Below, in pieces: positions 20,161-28,589 of a stretch of 45,836 bases of DNA. A model generated the notes under the pieces. That model saw nothing but the letters and a program-made list of their open reading frames with translations, was not told where the DNA came from and searched no databases. This DNA comes from a virus. Positions within the stretch are counted from its first letter, which is position 1. Each line of letters opens with the position of its first letter. A program made the position numbers and the translations under genes. The stretch covers positions 1 to 45,836 of IMG/VR virus record IMGVR_UViG_3300009553_000036, one strand, 5' to 3'.

Positions 20161-22002
20161 TCAGTTGTTGCTGCGCGCGACTTCGTAGAAGTTCGTCCCG
20201 TCGCTCCATAGCGTGAGCGTGTCATCGGCCGTCGCAACGAAGTTCGCGCTGAGCTTCAAGTTGCCGCCGTCCGTCACTGTCGGGGTACCGGTGAACTGCA
20301 GCACAACGGTCTTGCCAGTCCACTGCGACGCGTCGTTCGCCCCGGTCGTGATGTTGGTGTTTCCGGTGACCACGACACCCTGGATCTGGCCGTCTTGATA
20401 CGGCACAGGCAGCGCGAGAGTGGCAGCTGCAGCGACGGACTTGACCGGAGACGTCGCCCATTGCACGTAGGTGTCGCCTGCCACGCCGTTGATGTGGATG
20501 TCGGCCGCGCCGGCGTAGATCGCCGGATTGCCGCTGCTATTTCGAATTGAGATTCCAGAGATCGATACACGGGTGCCCTGCAGGAAAATCGGGTAGCCGC
20601 CAGCCGCCGCCTTGTTGAAGCAGCTGCCGAAGAGCGTAAGGCCCTGGTTGTTGGCGCCCCAGATGAAGGTCGAATCTGAGCCCGTGGTCGTGCAGTAGCC
20701 AACTCGAATGCTCGCCTCGGTAGCGGCTGGCGCTCCGAGCGCAACGAAGTTGAAGCAGCGATTGACCGAGTACACCCACGGACCATCGAAGGTGAAACCA
20801 CTGACCTGTGCGGTGAAGTTGAACGCGATGTTGGCAATCAGGTCCACCACGCAGTTGTAGAGGCCCATGGAAAGCCAACCGTCGCTGTCGACCCCGTACT
20901 GACCGGAAGACAGCAGGGTGTTCGTCACCATCAGGCCCTCACCCTGCGTGCCCGAATCGTTGCGCGTCACGATGGAGGCTTGGCCACCGTTGGCGGTCAG
21001 CCGCGAGTCGCTCACGGCGTTGTTCACCGATTGCCCGAACAGGCGCAGGCTGTACGTGCAATTGACCGTAGTGACGTTGTCCAGCACCGACGACCACGTG
21101 TAGGCCCAGTTCACGCACTGCTGCCAGCCTTGCATGTACAGGTTCCGGCCGGTGAACGTGTTGATGTGCGTGCCGTTCGTTCCAGCGCAGTTGATGCCCG
21201 AGTTCGTCTTGGGGTCGGCCACACCGACTGCGGTGTAGCCGAATATCCCCATGTCCGTGATCGATGCCAGGTCGCCGGTCACAGTGAAAGCATCGCAACC
21301 CCAGCCTGCCACGCGCGAGAGTGCACCGTGGCCGCGCAGCGCCGTGGTGGCCGCGACAGTGATGGTGGTGCCCGTTCTGCCCGTGCCCTTGCCGAGTCGA
21401 CCCACGAGACCCTGCGAGGCGCAGGCCGTAGCCCAGGCCTGCAGTGGCACCGCCAAGTCCAGCGTCATCGTGCCGGCCTGGAAGTCCGCGATCTGCGCGG
21501 CGGTCATGAACTCGAACGCGTTGATCTCCTGCCAGCCCATCCACTTCTGTAGGGTCGTTGCCACCGCGCTCGTCGCCGCTCGGATCCAGCCGATGAGCGC
21601 GGTGCCGGTCGAGCCCAGCAAGGACAGTCCCAGGTTGTAGCCCGCCGAGAGCACCCATGACAGCAGCGACGTGCCAATCGTGATCGGGCCGGCCGTCGAC
21701 AGTCCGAAGAATGCGCCGGTCTGGCCGCCAAACTTCACGCTCACCAGCGTGTTGGTGTCCAGGTCGTAGTTGCCGTCAGCGTCCGCAGCGCGCGTCCATG
21801 CCGCTGAACTGGAGTTCCAGATGCCATTCTGCGTCGCGTCTGCTTGGTTCTTGACCAGCACCCGCGAGGCGTTCGTCGTGAACCCGTCGATAGTCTGCTC
21901 GCCCGAGAGCGTGATGGCCCCCGTGGTCGCACAGTCGACGGCGGCCTTGATCGGCGTGTTGCCGACCAGACCCTGGCGGCGGTCGGTGGTGGGGGACGTC
22001 AT
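20161..22002 (-). CDS. Tailspike/tail fibre with N-terminal head-binding-like repeat and beta-helix body
   Basis: A 613-residue protein. Residues of about 15-110 carry the fibre motif AAVDCATTGAITLSGEQTIDGF, RVLVKNQADATQNGIW, WTRAADADG, widespread in phage fibres. The remainder (about 190-540) has repeated short Asn/Gly/Ser-rich strands (GINCAGTNGTHINTFTGRNLYM, NVTTVNCTYSLRLFGQSVNNAVSDSRL) typical of a right-handed beta-helix of the pectate-lyase type. Such spikes bind and often degrade surface polysaccharide. The ATG overlaps the stop of the 33-residue frame upstream (TGATG). Catalytic residues cannot be assigned by eye. Confidence 0.82.
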   Translation of the reverse strand: MTSPTTDRRQGLVGNTPIKAAVDCATTGAITLSGEQTIDGFTTNASRVLVKNQADATQNGIWNSSSAAWTRAADADGNYDLDTNTLVSVKFGGQTGAFFGLSTAGPITIGTSLLSWVLSAGYNLGLSLLGSTGTALIGWIRAATSAVATTLQKWMGWQEINAFEFMTAAQIADFQAGTMTLDLAVPLQAWATACASQGLVGRLGKGTGRTGTTITVAATTALRGHGALSRVAGWGCDAFTVTGDLASITDMGIFGYTAVGVADPKTNSGINCAGTNGTHINTFTGRNLYMQGWQQCVNWAYTWSSVLDNVTTVNCTYSLRLFGQSVNNAVSDSRLTANGGQASIVTRNDSGTQGEGLMVTNTLLSSGQYGVDSDGWLSMGLYNCVVDLIANIAFNFTAQVSGFTFDGPWVYSVNRCFNFVALGAPAATEASIRVGYCTTTGSDSTFIWGANNQGLTLFGSCFNKAAAGGYPIFLQGTRVSISGISIRNSSGNPAIYAGAADIHINGVAGDTYVQWATSPVKSVAAAATLALPVPYQDGQIQGVVVTGNTNITTGANDASQWTGKTVVLQFTGTPTVTDGGNLKLSANFVATADDTLTLWSDGTNFYEVARSNN

Positions 22003-22100
22003 GGCGTTCTCCTGGGAATGGGTCGGCCCGCTTCAGCCTTCCGGCTGCTGAGGAGGGTGGCCAGCGTTCGGGCTTGGCGAGCCGTTTGAAACCGAGTCAT
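21999..22100 (-). CDS. 33-residue coupled mini-gene between giant protein and tailspike
   Basis: The frame MTRFQTARQARTLATLLSSRK plus 12 residues overlaps the giant gene's stop (ATGA at 22097-22100) and the tailspike ATG (TGATG at 21998-22002). It is basic. It may be a real small protein or only a bridge that keeps ribosomes moving to the tailspike start. Confidence 0.45.
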   Translation of the reverse strand: MTRFQTARQARTLATLLSSRKAEAGRPIPRRTP

Positions 22101-25100
22101 GGCTGGGTCTTTCCACTGGTCAGCCCGCGGTACCAGTCGCCGAGCGACTCGGGGCTGGCCTCGCCGTTGCCGTAGTCCCAGAGGAACTTCCCAGCAGTGA
22201 AAGGCGCCGCGGTAGGCAGACCCGCGACAAGGCCTGCGGCGGTAGCGATGTGCTTGCCGGTGTTGCCGCTGGTTTCCTCGCCGCTTGCGATGTGGGCAAG
22301 GTCGACGCCGCCGCGGATAACGCTGTTGACGGCATTGACCAGCGGGCTGCCTTCGTAGTCGCGGCCCTCGAGCACTGCTTTGGCGATGTCGCGCATGATC
22401 GGGATGCCGGCCGGCACCGAGCCGAGCACAGCCTTGGCAGACCATTCGCCCCAGCCTTCGTCCTTGTTCTCGTTCGGGCCTTGCGTGGCGACGATCGCCT
22501 CGATCAAGCCAGGCACCGCGATGTACCAGAAGCTGCGCGCAAGCACGCTGGCGAAGTCGCGCGTGGCCTCGCGGTAGGCGCCAGCCTTGGCGTTCTTCAC
22601 GCCGCTGGCAGCGTCCATGGCGATCAGACGCTGACGGTTGTAGACGTGGTTGAAGAACCCGTAGAACATGTTGATCAACTGCGCCGCGCCGCGCGCGCGC
22701 TGGATCGCTGCCGTGTCGGTGATGCCCTGGGCACCGTGCGCATTGCGCACCGACTTGTCAGCCAGGTAGACCGCATCGGCATCGTTGCAGCCCTCGGCCA
22801 GCGCCTTGCGGTAGGACGACAGCCACACCGGGCCGGCGGTGCCCATGTCGAGCTTCGACACAGCCAAGTGCCCGTAGTGCTGGGCCTGCTTCTGGAACTT
22901 CGTGTAGGCGTTGTCGCCGAGCAGCTTGTCGTACTGCGCGGTGATGTCCTTGTCATAGGCGTTCTGCCGGTACTTCATCTCGGCAGACTTGTCGAAGATG
23001 AACTGCCAGGAGTTGGAACCGTCGTCGCCGGGTCGGTAGAGGTCGCGCGTTGCGGTGAGCATCTCCTTCGCGCCGATCTCGCCGATGGAGTTGGCCAGCG
23101 CCGTCAGGTCGTGCTTCAGGATGGTGGATAGCCGAAAGCCGATGCCCACCATCACGGTATTGGTGCGTGCGGTCTGGATGGCCTTGTCGATCCAGCTGAT
23201 CGCGGCGTCGTCGATGTTGCGCACGTTGGCCACATGCTTCAGCCAGGGCCTGAGCGTCTTTCGGTACTCGCTGCCGAAGACGTCGTCGAAGGCGCGCTTG
23301 ACCGTGCCGTCACCCAGCAGCCGGTCGGCGTCCATGATCGCTTCGCGGAAGGCGAGGTCATGCAGCGTCTGGCCGATCTTCCACGGGGCGACGTCGAGGC
23401 TCAGCTGGATCGGGCGCTTGACTCCCTCGACCCGGCTGATGGTCGAGCCCTTCGGGGTGGTGGCGCGGGTGTAGCCGTTCGGAAACAGCGTGTCGGCGGC
23501 GTTCTTCTCGGCGTGCGTCTCGGACTTCTGGTCGCGCGCCGCGTCGTAGACGATGGGGTAGTAGCCGCCCTCGTACTCGCCGTGCGGCGTGCTGAAGCGG
23601 TCTGCCTGAACCAGGTCAAGGCCCACGCCGGTGACGCGCTTCTGCAGCGCATCAAGGTCGGCCTTGTTCGCGTCGAAGATCTTCCAGACGCTCTGCACGA
23701 AGTCCCAGTCGGCCTTCGTCATGTTCTTGTCGAGGAACGACTTGACCGCGCGCGGATCCCAGCGGTAGCCGTCGGCCAGCTTGATGCGGTTGCCGTCGTT
23801 GCCCCAGTTCAGGGCGATCGACAGCATGCGCTGGCGGGTCAGCTTCATCGGCCGGCCCGTCTCCGGGTTGCGCAGGTTCGGGTCGTCGGGCAGCGCGTCT
23901 CGGAGGTGCTTCTGCCAGCCCTTGCCGGCGTCGGCCACGGCGTCCTTGAGCGCCTTGGCAGCCACCTCCTGGGTACGGTCCTCGCGGTGCTGCGCTTCCT
24001 TGAGCCGGCGAAACACCGCGCGGTTCATGATGCCCAGAGGATCGCCGCGGTCGATCTGGTCGAACAGCGCCTCTGGCTTCGTGAGCGAAGCGTCGATGCC
24101 GCGCAGCGTGTGGAAGATCGCTTCCTTGGCGGCGGCCAGCTTGCCGGCGTCGGCGGGGTCGTAGTAGTCGGACTTCATCCGCTCGCCGAGATCGCGGATC
24201 GCGGCCACCACCTCGTCGCGCACCTCGTCGAAGTCGCGCTTGACGCCATCGACCTCGATCATCTTGAGGCCCCGGCCCATCTCCTGCATGGAGCGCACCG
24301 CCTCATCTAGCGCACGGAACTCGCCCAGCGTCAGGTCTCCCACGGGCTTGCCGGCGAACTCGAACAGCGCCGGATCGACCTGCAACTCGATGCCGTGGTC
24401 TTCGGACTGCTTCTGGACGAACTCCTGCAGCGTGCCGCCCTTGGTGCGCTGGAGTTCCGCGCCGCGGCCCGAGTCGAATCCGAAGCGCCCGAGCAGGTCC
24501 TGGATCTGGTTGTTGTACTCGGCGTCGGTCGACTTCGACGAAGGCTTGGCCGTCGCGCGCTCGAAGTTGCGCGTGCTGCGCTCGACCTCCGCCGCGGCCG
24601 CGCGCGCCTTCGTGTAGAGGATGTGCGAGATGATCTGGCGCTGCTTGGCAGCCGCCGCGGCGCCCCAGTCCTTAGCGAGGATCGCCTCCTGCACCTCGCG
24701 CGCCGCCTTGCGCTCGTCGCGCAGGAAGCTGTTGAAGCGGCCGATCTCGGCGGTCGTCTTGCCGGCGAGCACCTGGTCGACGCGCCCTCGCATCGCCTCG
24801 AGCATGGGCTTGGTGACGGTGACCGACTCGCGCAGCGCGGCCGTCATGTCCTTCTCGGCCTGCTCGTTCCACTGCGCGGACTTGAGCGCGGCGTCGCCCT
24901 CCTTCGGCTCTGGCGTCCCGGTCTCGGAGCGGCGCTCGCCCTGCTTCAGGAGCGCCTGCGCGCCCATGCGGCGCAGGTAGCGCAGCTCCGTGGTCAGCAG
25001 TTCCTCCTGGCCCTCTCCGTGCAGCGCCGCGACTGCTTCGTCCTTGATCGACGCCTCGTCGGTGAGCTCGCCCTTGCGCTCGGCCATCCGGGCGTCGGTC

Positions 25101-28100
25101 TCCTGGTCGATCAGGTACTGGCGGATGCCGCGCTTCTCGCCCTCGGCCTGGCGGATCTCGCGCTGCTGGCCTTCGAGCGACTGCAGCCCGCGGATCATCT
25201 CGTCGGGCGAGTCGAAGCCCAGCATCTCCGAGACGTAGGCTGGATCGAAGCCGTCCTTGCTGGTGATGCCCTTGGGCAGCGCCTCGAGGCCGTCCTTGCC
25301 GTAGACCTCCACCACGAAGTTCGTGTTCAGGCGGATCCGCTCGCCGATGTCCGAGCCGTCGGGCATCTTGCCGCTGCGCAGCAGGTTGAGCGCCTGCATG
25401 TCGGGTCGAGCGTCGACGGTCTTGGCGACGTCGTCTTCCACCTTGGCGCGCTCCTCGCGATACTCCGCGGTGCGCTGGCGCCGGACGGTGGCCATCATCT
25501 TGTCCAGCATCGTGGACTCGGCCTGCTGGTTGGCACGGTCGATGGTGCGCAGGTACGCGCCCCACTCGGCCTGGGTCATGCCGGCCTGCTTGCGATCGGC
25601 GAAGTTCGGCTCGAGGCCGGTGGACTTTGTGGCCTCGGCCAGCTCGGCGTCGGTGGCCAGCAGCCGATCGAACACGCCGCGGATGTCGTCGTTGATCGGC
25701 GTGTCGAGTGCCGCGACCGTGCGGTAGATCTTCGTTAGCCACTGCTTGAAGCGGCTGAAGACCCGCCCCAGCGCGCGGCTGGGGGCCTTGCCTTCCATCA
25801 GGTAGGCCTCGGCGGCGCGCGCGAACTGCTCGTGCTGCTCGGTCGTGAACTCGCCGCCGTCGTTGCCCAGCCACTCGCGGACGGTGGCGATGTCGTCGCG
25901 CAGCTGCGCCGGAGCAGTCTCGGCGCCGGCGTCGGCGGCCAGCTCCTCCAGCCACGCGTGTCCGCCCTCGTGGATCAGCGTGGAGCTGTCGGCCTTCTCG
26001 AAGAGACTGATAACGGCCTGCGCGTCGTTGAACTGGATCTTGCCGCGCTCGTCTTGGTAGTGGATCCGCTGGTCGTTTGCATCGAAGGTGCCGCGGTTGC
26101 CGATAGCGCTCTTGAGTTGCTCTGGGTTGTGCAGGCCCAGGTTCTTGAAGCCATCTTCGTGCACGTAGAACGAGTCGTGACCCTCGGCCTTGATTGCCTT
26201 CTGTACCTCAGGCGATTCGATCAGTTTCCAGTCGCCGCTGGCCAGGGCTTCCCGCAGCACGGGCTCCGTGTACAGCGTGTTTTTCCCGTCCAGGATGAGC
26301 GCCTTCTGACCGTCGCCCTGCTCGTGGGTCGGCGTGTCCTTAAATAGGCGGTCGACGAGAGCTTGGACGTGGTGGCTATTCTCGTAGTCGAATGGGTGCT
26401 CGGCCTTCGCGAAGACCGGCATGATGTTCGCGCCGCCCTCCATGCCGTGCTTCTTCAGCCACTGCGCAGACGCTTCAGCGTAGGCCTCGCCGACGATCGG
26501 GTGGTCCGCCACGAAGATCGAGCTGGCCTGCTTGCCCTTGAAGGACTCGATGTCGGCGCCCGTGCCGTGGTACATGACCTGCGGCACGCCGTCTTCGTCG
26601 ACCACCTTGCTCTTGCCGAACCACTTCTTGAACTCCGGCGTCGTGGTCTGGTCGACTGCGCCCTGGTTGAGGATGCGGCCTTCGCCAGCAGCTTCGCCAA
26701 TCTGGACGCCTTCGGCCTTGTACAGCGCCGCCGGATCCTCGCCGAGCCCGCGACGCTCCGCGCGTGCTACGTAGCGCGAGGCGAAGATCTGGCCGTAGCG
26801 ACTCGCCTCCGCTGCCGGTCGTCCCGCCGCGATGGCCTTTTGTCGCACATCCTCGGCGATCTGTTGCGCCGAATCGGCTTCCTGTTTCGCGCCAGCAGCC
26901 TCGTCGACTGCCCGCTTGATGCGCGCCTCGTACTCTTCCTGGAACTGCTTGGCCTCGTTCAGGCTCATCGCGTCAGCGCCCACGCGAATGTCGGGTAGCA
27001 ACTTCTCGGCGACAGGCGAGCCGGCCAGGTGCGCCACGAAGTCGGCCGTGGGGATGACGACGTCGCCGCCATTGTTCTCGGCATCAGCCAGCTGCTTGGC
27101 CATGTCAGGCACGAAGCCGAAGACCGGATCCCTGCCCGGCTCGAGGTTGGCCGGATCGATGGCCATGCCCTGGTACAGCTCGCGGATCTTCGATGCCGGG
27201 ACGTGCAGGTCTTCTACCGGCGAGCCGTTGGTCTGCGCCTGCATGAACTGCTGGAACGTGTCCAGATCGCGCTGGCGGGTCTTGGACTCGGCCGCACCTT
27301 CCAGGATGTTCTTGAACATCGTGGCTTGCGCCTGCGCGCGCACAGCGGTGCGAGCGTCACCGTACAGGCCGATGCCGCCCATCGTCGCGTGCAGTGCACC
27401 GAGCGTAAGCGCACCATTCAGTGCGGCCTCCGATAGGCGGTTGACGATCTCCTGCGGGTCGGTGCCGAAGTTGCCGGCCGTCAGCGCCTTGGCGATCTGC
27501 TCTCCCACGATGTTGGAGGCCTCCATGGCCGTCATGAAGCCGGCGCCAGCGGCCGCGCCCTTGGCGGTGCTGCCCGCGAACGACGCTGCGGCGCGCGCGA
27601 AGGTCGGCGTGGTGACCGCCTGTTCCACGGCCTGTTGGGCAATCTTCTCGGCGTTGCCCCCAAGCAGCTTGCTCTCGACAGCGCCGCCGTAGGTGCCGAG
27701 CGCATAGGTCGCGGCACCCGTGAAGATGGCACCGAACTGCTTGCCGGCCTCTGAAAGCGGCTGTCCGTCAGCGCCCCGCATCTGTCCCATCTTCAGGTAG
27801 GCGTTCCCAGCCGCTACCTGTGCCATGTCAGCGTTGAAGCCGATCAGCGCTCCTGTGCCCGCGCCAGCAACAGCTCCAGGGATAGCGCCCACACCACCAG
27901 CCGCAGCGCCCAGACCGCCGCCAACCGCGGCGCCGGCACCAGCACCAAGGCCTCCGCCGACGATCGCGTTGTTGACGATTCCCGCGACGAAGCCCGTGAA
28001 CTGCTGCACCGTTCCGAGTGCCCCTGTCAGGCGCGGCGTGGCGGCGACGCGGCCCTCCAATGTCTGGATTGCCTGGTCGGTCTGCGATGAATCTGCGCCA

Positions 28101-28588
28101 AACAGCGTCTCGGCCTGCTTGTCGTTGCCAAGGCGGCCTAGTGCGTTTGAGTCGATGGCCGTGGCCGCGCCAGTCTTCAGCGCCGTCCACATGCGGTCTA
28201 GCGTGCCAAGCTTGTCGAAGTCGTCCTGCGCGATGCGCGCAGCCAGCGGGTTCGAGCCGATGAAGGACGACAGGCCCGGCGCTGCTGCCAGCGTCTGCAT
28301 GTTCTTCTGAAGGTCCGCCGACTGCGTGGCCTCCTGCAGGTTGGCCGACGCAGCCGGTTGCGGGATGCCCAGCGCCTTCGAGGCCTGCAGTGCCTTGGCC
28401 TCGGAATCTGGATTGGAGCCTTGCGCCTGCACCAGATTCTTCTGCGCGCGCTGGCGGTCGACGGCCGCCTGCATGTCGATGACTTGGCCGGCGAGGTCGT
28501 CGAAGTTCGCGCTGCTCGGCGGCGGCGGAGCGACGGCCGGCGCGGTAGCCTGGTCGGCGAGGGTGTCGAAGTCGATCTGGCCCGGCAT
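22097..28588 (-). CDS. Giant polyvalent/internal virion protein with ART-like and HExxH metallopeptidase-like regions
   Basis: A 2163-residue protein, the largest in the window. Residues of about 205-250 are Gly/Ala-rich and hydrophobic (VGGGLGAGAGAAVGGG), possibly membrane-inserting. Around residues 650-720, FKKWFGKSKVVDEDG, VMYHGTGADIESF and a later IFVADHP resemble the ADP-ribosyltransferase domain of phage polyvalent proteins. Around residue 873, STLIHEGGHAWLEEL gives HExxH, a zinc metallopeptidase signature. Residues of about 950-1500 are highly charged helices. The C-terminal 400 residues include KLDMGTAGPVWLSSYRKAL and hydrophobic stretches as in large polyvalent-associated domains. 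It lies beside the transglycosylase virion protein, so it probably enters the host with the DNA. Catalytic assignments are by motif only. Confidence 0.78.
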   Translation of the reverse strand: MPGQIDFDTLADQATAPAVAPPPPSSANFDDLAGQVIDMQAAVDRQRAQKNLVQAQGSNPDSEAKALQASKALGIPQPAASANLQEATQSADLQKNMQTLAAAPGLSSFIGSNPLAARIAQDDFDKLGTLDRMWTALKTGAATAIDSNALGRLGNDKQAETLFGADSSQTDQAIQTLEGRVAATPRLTGALGTVQQFTGFVAGIVNNAIVGGGLGAGAGAAVGGGLGAAAGGVGAIPGAVAGAGTGALIGFNADMAQVAAGNAYLKMGQMRGADGQPLSEAGKQFGAIFTGAATYALGTYGGAVESKLLGGNAEKIAQQAVEQAVTTPTFARAAASFAGSTAKGAAAGAGFMTAMEASNIVGEQIAKALTAGNFGTDPQEIVNRLSEAALNGALTLGALHATMGGIGLYGDARTAVRAQAQATMFKNILEGAAESKTRQRDLDTFQQFMQAQTNGSPVEDLHVPASKIRELYQGMAIDPANLEPGRDPVFGFVPDMAKQLADAENNGGDVVIPTADFVAHLAGSPVAEKLLPDIRVGADAMSLNEAKQFQEEYEARIKRAVDEAAGAKQEADSAQQIAEDVRQKAIAAGRPAAEASRYGQIFASRYVARAERRGLGEDPAALYKAEGVQIGEAAGEGRILNQGAVDQTTTPEFKKWFGKSKVVDEDGVPQVMYHGTGADIESFKGKQASSIFVADHPIVGEAYAEASAQWLKKHGMEGGANIMPVFAKAEHPFDYENSHHVQALVDRLFKDTPTHEQGDGQKALILDGKNTLYTEPVLREALASGDWKLIESPEVQKAIKAEGHDSFYVHEDGFKNLGLHNPEQLKSAIGNRGTFDANDQRIHYQDERGKIQFNDAQAVISLFEKADSSTLIHEGGHAWLEELAADAGAETAPAQLRDDIATVREWLGNDGGEFTTEQHEQFARAAEAYLMEGKAPSRALGRVFSRFKQWLTKIYRTVAALDTPINDDIRGVFDRLLATDAELAEATKSTGLEPNFADRKQAGMTQAEWGAYLRTIDRANQQAESTMLDKMMATVRRQRTAEYREERAKVEDDVAKTVDARPDMQALNLLRSGKMPDGSDIGERIRLNTNFVVEVYGKDGLEALPKGITSKDGFDPAYVSEMLGFDSPDEMIRGLQSLEGQQREIRQAEGEKRGIRQYLIDQETDARMAERKGELTDEASIKDEAVAALHGEGQEELLTTELRYLRRMGAQALLKQGERRSETGTPEPKEGDAALKSAQWNEQAEKDMTAALRESVTVTKPMLEAMRGRVDQVLAGKTTAEIGRFNSFLRDERKAAREVQEAILAKDWGAAAAAKQRQIISHILYTKARAAAAEVERSTRNFERATAKPSSKSTDAEYNNQIQDLLGRFGFDSGRGAELQRTKGGTLQEFVQKQSEDHGIELQVDPALFEFAGKPVGDLTLGEFRALDEAVRSMQEMGRGLKMIEVDGVKRDFDEVRDEVVAAIRDLGERMKSDYYDPADAGKLAAAKEAIFHTLRGIDASLTKPEALFDQIDRGDPLGIMNRAVFRRLKEAQHREDRTQEVAAKALKDAVADAGKGWQKHLRDALPDDPNLRNPETGRPMKLTRQRMLSIALNWGNDGNRIKLADGYRWDPRAVKSFLDKNMTKADWDFVQSVWKIFDANKADLDALQKRVTGVGLDLVQADRFSTPHGEYEGGYYPIVYDAARDQKSETHAEKNAADTLFPNGYTRATTPKGSTISRVEGVKRPIQLSLDVAPWKIGQTLHDLAFREAIMDADRLLGDGTVKRAFDDVFGSEYRKTLRPWLKHVANVRNIDDAAISWIDKAIQTARTNTVMVGIGFRLSTILKHDLTALANSIGEIGAKEMLTATRDLYRPGDDGSNSWQFIFDKSAEMKYRQNAYDKDITAQYDKLLGDNAYTKFQKQAQHYGHLAVSKLDMGTAGPVWLSSYRKALAEGCNDADAVYLADKSVRNAHGAQGITDTAAIQRARGAAQLINMFYGFFNHVYNRQRLIAMDAASGVKNAKAGAYREATRDFASVLARSFWYIAVPGLIEAIVATQGPNENKDEGWGEWSAKAVLGSVPAGIPIMRDIAKAVLEGRDYEGSPLVNAVNSVIRGGVDLAHIASGEETSGNTGKHIATAAGLVAGLPTAAPFTAGKFLWDYGNGEASPESLGDWYRGLTSGKTQP

Positions 28589-28589
28589 G

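Noticed and set aside
23234-25738. Long plus-strand frames over the giant gene (358 and 447 codons)
   Set aside because: Shadows of the 2163-residue minus-strand protein.
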